From Triplophysa rosa (lineage: Eukaryota; Chordata; Actinopteri; Cypriniformes; Nemacheilidae): a stretch of DNA of 64,000 nucleotides. Position numbers and translations under genes: made by a program. The notes below the pieces were generated by a model. That model was not told the origin of the DNA, ran no database searches, and was given only the letters and a program-made list of their open reading frames with translations. This document shows, in pieces, positions 1 through 19,555 of this stretch (position 1 is the stretch's first letter; every line of letters starts with the position of its first letter). Location of the stretch: assembly GCF_024868665.1 (NCBI RefSeq), contig NC_079899.1, positions 24,394,072-24,458,071 on the forward strand. The letters are read 5' to 3'.

Positions 1-336
1 TCTTTGGATTGTTTACANCCTCTCTCTCTCTCTCCCTCTCTCTCTCTCTCTCCCTCTCTCTCTCTCTCTCCCTCCCTCTCTCTCTCTCTCTCTCCTCCCT
101 CTCTCTCTCTCTCTCCTCTGTCTCTCTCTCCCTCTCTCCTCTCCCTCTCTCCCTCTCTCTCCTCTCTCTCCCTCTCCCTCTCTCCCCTCTCTCTCCCTCT
201 CTCTCCTCTCTCTCCCTCTCCCTCTCTCTCCTCTCTCTCCCTCTCTCTCCTCTCTCTCCCTCTCCTCTCTCTCTCTCTCTCTCCCTCTCTCTCTCTCCCC
301 TCTCTCCTCTCTCTCTCCTCTCTCTCTCTCCCTCTC

Positions 337-378
<42 letters not shown>

Positions 379-707
379 CTCTCCCTCTCCCTCTCTCTCC
401 CTCTCTCTCCTCTCTCTCCCTCTCTCCTCTCTCCCCTCTCTCTCCCTCTCTCTCCTCTCTCTCTCCTCTCTTCTCTCTCTCCTCTCTCTTCTCTCTCTCT
501 CCTCTCTCCCTCTCTCTCTCTCTTCCTCTCCCTCTCTCTCTCTCTTCTCTCTCCCTCTCCTCTCTCTTCTCTCTCTCCCTCTCCCTCTCCCTCTCTCTCT
601 CTCTGTCTCTCTCTCTCTCTCCCTCTCCCTCCCTCTCTCTCTCCCTCTCTCTCTCTCTCCCTCTCTCCCTCCCCATCTCCCTCTCCCCCTCTCTCTCTCT
701 CTCTCTC
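1..707. repeat. CT-rich low-complexity microsatellite block
   Basis: About 700 bases made almost only of C and T, mostly CT dinucleotides with interspersed CC steps. One N lies at position 18, where unique sequence meets the repeat. The long Ser/Leu and Arg/Glu open frames across it are products of the repeat and not genes. Exact repeat length is unreliable in assemblies. Confidence 0.97.
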
Positions 708-864
708 GGAAAACCCTCATTCTCCGGTTCAATCTCGCACTTTGTAAAGCCAGATGGCTCCTGTCATATGGAGAGCTAACAGAAGGACGGAGAGAGAATG
801 TGAAACGAATGAATCGAAGGGAAAATTATTTTGTGTAATGAGAACGTGAAGAAGACCACATCTG

Positions 865-916
<52 letters not shown>

Positions 917-918
917 TA
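865..918. repeat. (TG)n/(GA)n microsatellite
   Basis: A TG tract of about 40 bases runs directly into a short GA tract. This is a simple repeat with no coding meaning. Confidence 0.95.
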
Positions 919-3024
919 AAATAGTTTATTAGCTTAGTTAATGTGTTATTGGTCATCTCTTGTTTGGTCATTTTAAGTCACACACAAGGTGTGATTTATC
1001 ACACTGCATTATTGTAAAATCATATTTACAATTGGTTGCAATCTTTTCCTCCTGCTGAATTTCTTCTACCAAATTCATGGTTTTCTTTTTTACCCTTTTC
1101 ACCCTCTCATTGACCCTTTGGAATGACAAAGATGCTGTACCTTTAAGACGTCTATATGTAAATGTCCTCTTTTATGACCTGCCATCCTCTACGCTGGTTA
1201 AATGAGTAACAATGCCCTCGCCGGGCTGCTGAATAGACATTCATATGTAAATGAGGGGGATCATGGTTGTGTCGTCGATACCAATTTCTGATTTATTGGT
1301 GAACGTTAGAGTACGTCTATGGAGTGCATTTAACATTTCACCAGAACAACAGACAAGCTTTTTCCACAGCGTGCTATCTCTGACTTCATTTAGTTGTGTA
1401 ACCAGCTGTGTGGTTTCTGTTCAACATCCCTAAGTTCTTTTCTGCGTGTTCATTTGTGTGCTCTAAAAAGTGTGGCGAATTCAACTTTCACTGGAAATCC
1501 TGTTAAGCGATTTGAAGCGGGGAATATCGACGGCAGTGTTTGCTCTGGTCTTAAGTAGCTTAAAATAATTCTGTCGGCTACACGAGAAACTGCACCGACA
1601 AGATGAACAAGTACACATCCTCATTGTGTTATTCTGTGTGAGTGTGTCTTTATTACATCAATTCTTTAATTTCCCTTAAATCATCTGTAGTAATTCAGCT
1701 TTTTTTATTAGGTCATTTGTTTTGTTTGTTTATTCATTATGTGTGTATGTAACGTTTTCTTTTTTTGCTTGGTCATTTGTTCCTTCTTTGGATTGTTTAC
1801 AAACATCTGCGCTGTCATTCGCTTGATGTTCATTTATTAATTAGTTTGTTTTTTTCATCCATTTGTTTGATGCTTGTTTAGTAATTTTGGTTGTTTATTC
1901 TTTTCATGCATTAGTCGTTTGTTTGCTCATGTTTATCATTTCGTCTTCATTTGTTCTTGTATTCATGGCTCCATTTGTTCTTGAAAACAGACACGCATTA
2001 CATAAGCTTGATAAAAATGATTTTTTTGTTGTTGTAATCGACAGAAGTACGCTGTAAAAAACAACCTATAGAATCTACTCAATAAAATTGAGGTAACAAT
2101 TTACACTCACTTTGTTAGAGTACAATCTATCCTATATTTTTGAGTAAATTTATGAGCTATATAACACGCTAAAAGAAATTGGGTAAAGTCTACCTAATAA
2201 ATTATATGACTAATTACTTAATAAAATTGAATCGTTTTTACCCATTGCCATCAGGCAACCTTCATCTACCTAATTGTTATTAATAATAAATGATCAATAA
2301 GAATAATTGAACTTTATATATTATTTATTTAGGGAAGGTTGAATTTACCTAAATTGGGTCACACAAAACACTGAATCATTTTATTTTTATTGAGTAACAA
2401 ATAACAAACATTTCCGATGAGTCGATTCATTTGCAATAAAATAAAACGCCAATAATAATAATTACTCCGTGTTCTGATGTTTATTTATCTTGGTCAATTA
2501 TATGCAAATTCTCCATACGTGGTCTTCTGATGTTTCATAGTGTGTGGCTCTATCTGTGAAAGAAAAGGTCAGAGACACAGACATTAAATGAAAGAAGCAT
2601 GCAGAAGAACATAAACATAATTCCGTAAATAGCAAACAATAGAACAATAACAAAATAGCGCTATAAATCCTTCCCTTGTAACACTGTGGCCTAACTAACG
2701 TTAGACGATACAGAAGCTGCAATTGAATTGAAGCTTCATTGAAGCGGCTAATAAGGCAAAAAACGATAAATAACACGGAAAATATCCCTTTTATAGTGTG
2801 TTGCGAGGTCCCGTTGCGAATGGACACCGTGTAAAACACAACCTACATCAACAGAATGAAATGATGATTTGAATCCCTTGATTCCCGCCTTGAAGTTGAG
2901 GCATGCGCACTGTTCCGCTAATATTTTAGGGTAAATGTTACTCAATATTTTAATGTTGTCAACTATTAATCTTAACAAATAGGTAGAATGTACTCATTTT
3001 TATAAATTGTACTATAGCAAATAT

Positions 3025-3426
3025 CTTTAAAGTCCCCGTAAACCGGAAGTTGCGATCATTTTTACTTCCGTATTCTGACACATTTCTGAGTGAAAAGGAA
3101 TTTCAAAGGAGAAAATTAGTGGGCGTGGCTTGCGTTTTTCACTGTGACGTGATTGGATGTGTAAAAACAGCTGTTGCATTGATTTTGAAATGAAACTGGC
3201 AGCAGACTAACAGTTGAAGGGGAGGAGTTAACGGATGCTCCGCCCAAGCCGTCTAGTTTAGTCATTTCAGTGCGGAAGTGCATTTTCAGATTTTAACTGA
3301 AGATTATGAGGGTACATGAAATTTTAAAAAGAATATGACCCACATTGATAAGCTATTTACTATAAACGCTGTAATATTTCATGAAAAAATAAGAATAGTC
3401 ATTTTTAATTTCACTGGGACTTTAAG
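3025..3426. mobile_element. MITE with CTTTAAAGTCCC-type inverted termini
   Basis: The element begins CTTTAAAGTCCCCGT and ends TTTCACTGGGACTTTAAG, so the ends are imperfect inverted repeats. Its roughly 400-bp interior is non-coding. A second copy with the same interior lies at 7728-8726, which supports a dispersed non-autonomous DNA transposon. It appears to have inserted into an older AT-rich repeat, because similar 'aaataggtag' motifs lie on both sides. Confidence 0.8.
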
Positions 3427-3614
3427 TAAAATCGAACTGAGTTTCATGGGTTGTTTTTATCAATCATATTGGGGTATATATATATATATTTTTTTTAAGT
3501 TGCCATTGTTACTCTAAACAAATAGGTAGTGCTGGTAAAATTACCCATTCTTCTTTATTAAACCTGCTAACTACTATAGTCAAGTAAAATCTAACTGATA
3601 TTAATGGGTTGTAT

Positions 3615-4052
3615 TTAAAGGGATAGTTCATCCAAAAAATGAAAATTCTGTCATCATTTACTCACCCTTAAGTAATTTCATACCTGTATGAATTACTTTG
3701 TTCCGATGAACACAAAGAAAGATATTTGGAAGAACGTTAGTCATTTTCAGTTCCGGGACATCATTGACTACCATAGTAGGACGAATTAAATTGTAGTCAA
3801 AGGTGACCGAGAACTCTTTTGTTTTCCTAAATTCTTCAAAATATCTCATTGTGTTCAACAGAACAAAAAAATACAATATTTTTTTTCCTACTATGGTAGT
3901 GGATGATGTCCCAGAACTGAAAATTGCTAACATTCTCCCAAATATCTTTCTCTGTGTTCATTGGAACAAAGAAATTGATACAGGTTTGAAACAACCTGAG
4001 GGTGAGTAAACGATGACAGATTTTTCATTTTTGGGTGAACTGTCCCTTTAAC
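3615..4052. mobile_element. Foldback MITE, AAAGGGATAGTTCA termini
   Basis: Ends are TTTAAAGGGATAGTTCATCC and the inverse GGGTGAACTGTCCCTTTAA. The interior is itself a long inverted repeat: 'aagatatttggaagaa' and 'ctaccatagtagga' recur in reverse complement on the other side, so the copy can fold into a hairpin. Seven members of this family are recognisable in the window. This sequence type is very common in cyprinid genomes. Confidence 0.85.
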
Positions 4053-5385
4053 ACCCTCCAGAATCATTTTTTACGGTGTAGCTGTAATTTTAGAACGTAA
4101 AGCGAGGGTGAATAAGCGAGAGATGTGAGTGGAAGGGAGAGGCTGGCAGTCTCCAACCGCCGTGGTCTCAAAATCATAAATTTGAGAGCGAGGGAGTGAG
4201 GGTTGAAAAAAAAAGCAGCTAAGGGGGGTGATCGGGCGCGCGAGGAGAGGAAAGGCACAACTGGTTTGCGCTGGCACTCGTGTGGGAATTTTTGACCCTC
4301 CGCGACTCGGCCGGCTGTAATTATTCCTCACCCTGAGAGAAATGGGGGGATGAAAACGGACGGAAAGTGAGAGGAGAACAACGCGCTCTCCCGTCCATCT
4401 GTGAACGTCTCTGATCCTCACCTTGTGACTGAAGACGAACAGATACCCACATATGGGGGAGTAAGCGAGAGCGAGAGAGAAAGGGAGACCCCCAGGACAC
4501 AAACACAGCGTCTTTTTTCCGTCGTCTCCCTCCATTTTCCCTCGGTTTTTTTGGGGCTGCTCTTCATGGGAGGAATGTGGAGGCAGCATTTTCCAGGCAA
4601 GATGCATGTCTCTGAAATTGTCCAGAGAAAGAGTGTGTGTGGTTGTGCGTGCGTCTGTGTGTGTGTGTGTGTGTGTGTGGTTCTTGATGTTTGGAGGTGT
4701 CACAAGCGATGATCTTGACAGATTTTTGTGACAAACTCGCTCGCTCGTCAAAGCACATGTGCACACGCGCTGTGTATTGTTGTCCTGACCTCATTAGCAT
4801 TAATGTGTGTGTTGAGCAGTTAAATCCCGGGAAAATTAGAGATGGAGGGGGGTTAAGAAAAAGTGACGCAGCACAGAGCCGTTCTTACACACACACACCT
4901 GGTTTATTACAGGTCCCGATCGGGCACTCGGTGATTTGCCAGTGGCTGTTTAAATCTGTTTTCCTGCGAGTGTCTTTGGCTTAGTAGCGAAACTGTGTGT
5001 GTTTTTCATTTCTGAAAGATTTTTTTGGTGGTGCGTGTGTCTTTTTGTGTCTCGTAGGTGTGTGTGTGTGTGACGGTGAAAGATTAGGTTGCTTGGTAAC
5101 CACAAGCAGCATTTGACAGTGAGGTGAGGCATTTGGCTGCCAGCTTTTTTTTCTCCAAGATTGCTTGTGTCTTACACACACACACACACACACGTGCTTA
5201 TTAAAATCACAGCGGCACACCTAAGCAAGAGGTGGAGAAACTCACACATACAAGTGTGATGTATGTGCTGCCATTACACACACACACAACCACGTCAACG
5301 CTGCTCCATGGAAAAATCTCCTCATTTCCTTTTGTTTTTACAGACTTTTATTGTTCATGGGATTTCAAAGAGACTATTACATTAC

Positions 5386-5409
5386 TCTCTCTCTCTCTCT
5401 CTCTCTCTA
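5386..5409. repeat. (CT)n microsatellite
   Basis: A short pure CT tract with no associated exon. Confidence 0.9.
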
Positions 5410-5563
5410 GTTTATTCAGAAATGAAAAATCTGACTCTCGCCCTCGTGTTGTTTTTTTAAAACGTACGTCTTTTTTTCCTGTAGGACACATGATTTATTT
5501 CGAAGAATTTGTCATGTTGCTCTTTTTAAAACCGTCAGTCACCGCTAGTTGTCGAGATAAATG

Positions 5564-5814
5564 AAGGGATAGTTCACCCAGAAATGAAATTGATCATTTA
5601 TTTACCCTCATGTCACGTATGACTTTCTTTCTGCAGAACACCCAAAAAATATTTTGAAGAACGTAGCCAAACACCATTGACCCCGTTGACTTCCATTTCT
5701 CAAAATATCTTCTTCTGTGTTGCACAGTAGAGAGTATTATATACTGGTTTTGAGCAACATGAGGGTGAAGGAATGATGACAGAATTTTAATTTGTGGGTG
5801 AACTATCCCTTTAA
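5564..5814. mobile_element. Foldback MITE, AAGGGATAGTTCACCC termini
   Basis: Begins GAAGGGATAGTTCACCCAG and ends GGGTGAACTATCCCTTTAAG, the same termini as the copy at 3615-4052. This is a shorter internal version of about 250 bp with a simpler interior. Confidence 0.85.
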
Positions 5815-6382
5815 GTGTTTTCAGGTCACGGCATGCGTGTTTTTAACAACAGAAGAGATTTGCGCATTGGATAATGTCCGTGCACCGCCATGTACTTGGT
5901 CTTTGTTTGTTTAAAAATCATTCAGGTTATGTTTGTCTTTGCCGTACGTGTCCAAAAAAGCTTTCAGCGCTGCCCGGCCGAGGTCTGAAATTGTTTACGG
6001 GTTGGAAAATGAACAGTCGCCGCAGTTTCGTGAGCACTGATTGGTTGAACGGCCACTTGCAGGGAGCTACGGGCGGTATGAGTGTGTGGACGCGAACCTC
6101 TGCCTTCTCCCTCCGATTTCTCCTCTGATGTAGCGATCACCATATCATTTGTGTTTCCGTTTGATGTGTCTAATGCTCATTTAAAGCGTGCCAGAATGCC
6201 AATCCCTGCTAGTTCCCTGTGAGACCAAATGCTGCTTTAACATCTCCCACACAATCATTTTTTAATAATAACAATGTTAATAATTCTCATTTCAAGTCCT
6301 GTAAAATAAATAAGAAAGCACGAGGGTTAGATGTTTTCCAAATGATGCAAAATGAAATATATTCATAACTCTGTCCAAGTGA

Positions 6383-14387
<8,005 letters not shown>

Positions 14388-15745
14388 CCACGGCGACCAC
14401 GCGGCTCCGGACGCGCCCGCCACCGTGCGATAGATGGGAGTCTGTCATTCAGCAAAACTGCAAATCAGAGACAGTGAACGAGTGAACAAGCAATCAGCTG
14501 CCCCGAGCTCCACCGGAGAGCGGATTCACGGACCGCCTCCACCGTCTCGTTTTCCAAATCGGTTTTAGCGTTTTCCGTTCTGTTCTTTAGTTGTTGTTTT
14601 AACCCAGGAGTTGTTCTGTATCAGTTTGTCTTCGTTTTTGAGGGGAGGACATCATTTCTACCTGTTCTACTGCAGGTGGGCGGTGCTTTCTTGCTGGGAG
14701 GCGTGGCGACGTGAGCTGGCCACTCCTCATTTCTTCACCAACCACAGAGCTTGAAATGTTGACATCATATGTCATGCGCTTGTCTTCTTCCTCCTTGCCT
14801 TATATGGGCATGTAACGGAATTCGCAGCAGTTAGTCCGTTTTCCGTTTCTGCGTTCGTTTTTTATTGCATCTACGAATTTAGTGCTTGTCCTCTTCGTTT
14901 CAGTGTTTAAAGTTCTTGATAATAAAATATATATACAGTGTATCTATGAAGGGAACAGACAGAGCTGTTTTCTGCAAAAATGAAGATGATAGTGTTATTA
15001 TTAGAGTTGTTCCACATTTCGAAGAGATGACCTCTCGTTTACAGAATTGCACAAATTCAACAACCACCAGCTCAGACATCACTCCCATTTAAGACCCGAG
15101 AGCACACTATTTTACCCATCTTTAACTTTATCTGGGGTTGTCAGGATTTATGAAATAAAAACAGTTTTCCATCGGGTTTTAAATGTTGGTCTCCAAAAAG
15201 GGTCATTTGGAATTCATTTTTGTTGAGAACTTGATTTTGTATGCGTGTTGTAAAATCGAAAGACAGATGGCAGCTTACAACCGAAACTGGAGTGAAACAA
15301 ACGTCCCGTCTCAGGAACATTACAAGTTATTCCACTCGAGTCTAGAACCGGGAAGAAAGAAAGGCGACAACCCCATCGATATATTTGCCCTTTTCTGTCA
15401 GCCCACCCGATCACTCGGAGGTATTTTTATAGATCAGACATCCAGTGTGTTTTGGTGTTGAACGTACGGCTGTTAAATTAGATTTGTATTGTCTAGTTTA
15501 ATGTTTTTGTAACCAAACTCTCCTGTTATCCCCTGTTCCTCTTTTTGGGTTCTTTATGTGGAAGCGCACTGTTTGGAGCTCATTGTGTTGTTTATATGCA
15601 ATATTCTGAGATTCCTCGCCAACTCCAGTCAGGTTGGCTCCAGAGCTGTATTGGTTTTTAGTGTATTTGTATTTGTTTATTGTACCGAGGTGAACATTTA
15701 GCATACAGTACAGTTCAAATAAAAAATACCATTCTGACTTTCTAT
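14388..15745 (+). other. ctbp2 3' UTR with candidate poly(A) signals
   Basis: This unique sequence after the ctbp2 stop lacks recognisable repeats. AATAAA hexamers occur at 15154-15159 and 15718-15723. The latter sits near the end of the repeat-free stretch and is the likelier distal site. The UTR end is inferred; transcript data would settle it. Confidence 0.6.
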
Positions 15746-15759
15746 GCTGTGAATGTGTT

Positions 15760-17460
15760 TGTTTTTATTATACACACGTGTAGTAGTAGTACAAATGTAT
15801 TATCCCCTTGGGGTAATTTTGTTCCAGTGGGTTTCAACATGCGTTTTCACAATATGACAGTGCAACATACAACTTGCATGTGAATAGCAGAGTTACACAT
15901 CTCCAGCCAGTTGACCTTCAGATGGCTTTTTGGAGCATCATTTTCCTGGAAGCCACTAGGGGTCGCTGTGGTTTAAGGTTTGCATTTCACTGTTCACTGT
16001 ATTTTAGGGTGGACAAAAATGACTAGGATATAAACAAATGCAGAAATAAATACAAAACTCATAAAAATGGCATAATTCTATTATTGGCTTAAAGTGATAC
16101 TTCACCCCAAAATTTAAATTCTGTCATCATTTACTCACTTTAGAGTTGTTCCAAATCTGTATAAATGTCTTTGTTCTGATGAATACAGAGAAAGATATTT
16201 GGAAGAATGCTTATGACCAAACAGATCTCGCCCCCCGGTGACTATCATAGTAGGAAAAAATGCTTTTTTTTGTTCTGTTGAACTGAACATAGAAGAAAAC
16301 ATTTTGAAGAATGTAGGACAGCAAACAGTTCTGGGGCACTTTTGACTACTATTGTGTTTTTTCCTACTGTGGTAGTCAATGGGGGGCGAGATCTGTCTGG
16401 TTATAAGCATTCTTCCAAATATCTTTCTCTGTGTTCATCAGAACAAAGACATTTATACAGATTTGGTTCATGTTGCAGGTGTTCATGTTAGTTCATATCA
16501 AAGTGAATTGTTCATGATAGTTCACTGTGCATTAACTAATTTTAACAGTTATAACTTGTTTTTAAAAATGCGTAAGTAAATGCTGATTTACATGAAAAAC
16601 AATGTTCATTGCCAGTATATATGTCATGCTATTACTTCGTCCTCAATATTTTGTCCATATGTATTACTAACACACAAAAATTAATAAAATTTAACTGGAT
16701 TAAAGGCTAATTTGGTTTGGGCCTATACTATTTGCATATGTAGCTGTTTTTCTGCATTCTGTTATGATTGTTTTCTATTTTGTTTTGTGATATTTCTTTG
16801 CTTTATCTTTAGTATTTTCAAGTTGCTGTTTATATCATGGGGTGTGTCACTCAAACGTTTGAGGACTTTGGACACTGATATAGTTTTTCTCATTGTTGAA
16901 ATAGTTATCATGGACAGACAAATGCCAGCTGTGTTTCAGACCTGCTGGTAACATTGTGCAACTAAATATAATCTTGCTATAAATAAATGATTCCCACATG
17001 CCCTTAAACACAGCGCTGTTATGAAAATATTGTTCCTGTGACATTAAAGATGCCTTAATTCTTTTTTAGAGACAGTAAAATCACATAGCCTACTGCGTAA
17101 CATACAATCTGAAAAGAAATCTCTCACTGGGGTAGATTTTCATAATTTCATTATAATATTTTTTATTTATACGCGCTTTTGGGAGTTTCATCCTGCACCT
17201 GATCTTACAATACGCTACTTTTTTATTCTTAACCCAGATTCTCTGGTCGACCCATTACATATCTCATTAATGTATATCGATATCATTATTTTGTCATTAT
17301 TTTAACAATACAATCCGTGTATACACGGGTTTCAATAAAATAATTGAATCGCAGTATGTTCATTTACTTGGGTTTTTCATTAATGTCGTTTTTCAAACCT
17401 GTTTGATTGCATTTTTTCGGAATGCCTTGTTTGTTTTAATCGTTAAAGTCAATGGCAAAC
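15760..17460. other. Intergenic region between ctbp2 and krtcap3
   Basis: No coding exon seen. It contains a foldback MITE (listed separately at 16089-16471) and otherwise AT-rich sequence with scattered small frames that show no family resemblance. Confidence 0.7.
16089..16471. mobile_element. Foldback MITE of the AGTTCACCC family
   Basis: Starts TTAAAGTGATACTTCACCCC. The two halves are near-perfect inverse copies ('ggaagaatgcttatgaccaa' against its reverse complement near 16400), making a hairpin of about 300 bases. The right terminal motif is eroded. Confidence 0.8.
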
Positions 17461-17479
17461 AATCGTTGCATTTGCATTG

Positions 17480-17624
17480 AATGACCTCTGTATTTTGGCC
17501 CCGCCTACTTCCGCTGCACAGGTGAGTCCCGCTGCGTGACGTCACCGAGCGTGAAGGGAGGAAACTGCGTGTGTAATCTTCAAAGTTTTTCTTCAAAACT
17601 GTGATCGATTACACGGAAACAAAT
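17480..17624 (+). promoter_or_regulatory. Candidate krtcap3 promoter
   Basis: The stretch is GC- and CpG-richer than its surroundings and lies directly before the start codon. It contains a full cAMP-response-type palindrome TGACGTCA (17537-17544), a CCCCGCC box near 17499 and a CTTCCG ETS-like motif. No TATA box is obvious at a fixed distance. Assignment as a promoter is inference from position and motif content. Confidence 0.45.
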
Positions 17625-19457
17625 ATGTGTGGCTTCGGTAAGACAATTAAGACTTTCTTTGTATAGTTGGTATGAGAATTAAACATGATTTTTGGTTTAA
17701 CTAAAGCCGTTGAGGGTTTGCAGAGCTTCAAACAATCAGGGTTTTTGTTCGCTGCACTGGCGCTATGCAGTGTTATATCTGCTCGTGCACCAACAGAGCC
17801 AATTCATTGGTGTTAAATACCTTTTGGGTATCTGTAAATGTATTGTTGTATTGCGTGTAGTGTATATCTACATTCCACTGTAAACACCATTTCAGAAATA
17901 AAATGTATGTTTATTAGGGATATAATAGTCGTTTAACAAACAATTTATTGATATCCAACACTGTTCACTTTTTAAGCTTTTGACATTAAAATTCATCACT
18001 GATTTGATCATGTTGTATATTAGCAAATAAAATATGTTGGATTATGCATTAGGCATTATAAAACTCTCCATGCAGTTCATTCATAAACATCAGTTCGTTA
18101 TCAGCCTTTTTATGCTAAAAAGAGTTTATTATATTTATATAAGCACAAATTTTGACACGTACCTAAATAATTATCAAAAAAGCATGAAAGTGTAATTTAT
18201 CTTCTAAACTGCAGACAAGCAGAAGGGTCCTGGACGGTTGATGAAGAAAGGTTTGACCCTCATCGTTGTCGGTCATGTCAATTTCATTCTGAGCGCCATT
18301 GTTCATGGAAGTGTGTTGAGACATATATCCAAACCCAACAATGAGATCTCGACAGAGTATACCGTATCCAACATCATATCCGTCACCTCTGGACTGCTGG
18401 TGAGTGACTCTGCATCCATTATAGCGGGTTATATCCATATACATACGTTTAATAAAGTAAATGAAATGGATTGTGTGCATGAAATATGCACGAATTAAAA
18501 CGATTGCGAAATGGCAGGAAATGTCCTGAAACTAATTTAAGTTATCTACTGTTTATTTTCAGAGTATTGCAAATGGAATTGTTGCAATATTGGTCTCGAG
18601 GAATATTACCAACTTGAAGCTAGTAAGTAACTATCTCTGTTTGTGGTTTCGTAATACGTATCTTATTCAAGATGGTACTGTATATATCAGTTCACAAACA
18701 CGCTAAAATACTGTGATATTTTTCACCCTGTAGTGTTAAACACAGATCTGTTTTCTTGTAGCACATCAGTCTGTTGGTGAGCTCTTGTGTGAACGCTCTG
18801 CTGTCTGCAGCGTGTTTGGTTGGACTGCTTCTGTCAATCAGTCTGACCATATCAGGGGATGGAGACAGCCTCATGAAGGGATGTAACTCCACTCACATGC
18901 CCATCAATGCACGTTCTCCGGTCATCGTCAACTGCCCTTTTGATGCTACCCGCATCTATGTGAGTCTTTAGACCCATAGTCATGACAAGTCCCTTGCAGT
19001 GGGTTATAATGACCTGTTTCTATTTTCTCAGGACACAACGTTAGCTCTGTGGTTCTCCTGTGCTGGCTTTACCACAGTAGAGGCCGGACTGTCTGTTTGG
19101 TGTTTCGTGGTGGGTCTGACATTGAGAGGCATTGGACCCTGTGGTCACACCTACATCAGAGAGCAGGTACGACGCTGAATATTTGTGCTTTCAGACATTC
19201 CTATAGGCCGGTCACAAGATTTAAAGCATGCTAAATTAATTTGGACCCTGCGAAACAGGCAACAGGATAGGATTTCATACTCCATGGGTTTTTACTTTAA
19301 TAAATGAGCTATAATCATAATTAATTCCATATACATGATTTGAATGTTTATATTTTCACAGCTGGAGGAGGAGGCACTCGCATCTGGAGGAAAAACAGAT
19401 CCAGGTCATGCAACTCAAGGTCAACGTCTCATCAGACATCATTCTTCCAACGCTTAG
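17625..19457 (+). CDS. krtcap3: KRTCAP3/TMEM54-family four-pass membrane protein
   Basis: This is a complete gene of 228 residues with coding exons 17625-17637, 18215-18399, 18563-18622, 18762-18959, 19032-19166 and 19362-19457 (TAG). All junctions are GT-AG and in phase. The first coding exon is only 13 bases (Met-Cys-Gly-Phe plus one base); the start fits the family's short N-terminus before the GPGRLMKKGL segment. Four hydrophobic segments lie near residues 17-40, 56-80, 87-118 and 153-180. Family hallmarks are VGHVNF, HGSVLRH, EYTVSNIISVTSGLLS and CPFDATRIYDTTLALW, which match keratinocyte-associated protein 3 better than TMEM54. Length is close to the human protein (about 240). The molecular function of the family is poorly known, so only membrane location is inferred. 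It sits between ctbp2 and fzd3 on the same strand with its own upstream CpG-rich segment. Confidence 0.9.
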
Positions 19458-19549
19458 AGAGAGATTTGTAAAATGAAGGCGGAGCTTAACAAGGCGTTCT
19501 GATCACAAGATTTCATATTAATTGCTGGTGATATTTCATTTTACAATAT

Positions 19550-19555
19550 AATAAA
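19550..19555 (+). terminator. krtcap3 poly(A) signal
   Basis: A canonical AATAAA about 95 bases after the krtcap3 stop codon, in AT-rich sequence. It is the first such signal downstream and implies a short 3' UTR. Confidence 0.6.

Noticed and set aside
4..779. Long Leu/Ser and Arg/Glu open frames on both strands
   Set aside because: They are six-frame readings of a CT dinucleotide-rich tract; no gene-like composition or homology.
4071..4766. 231-codon minus-strand open frame
   Set aside because: Contains poly-Thr/His from a CA repeat and no conserved motif.
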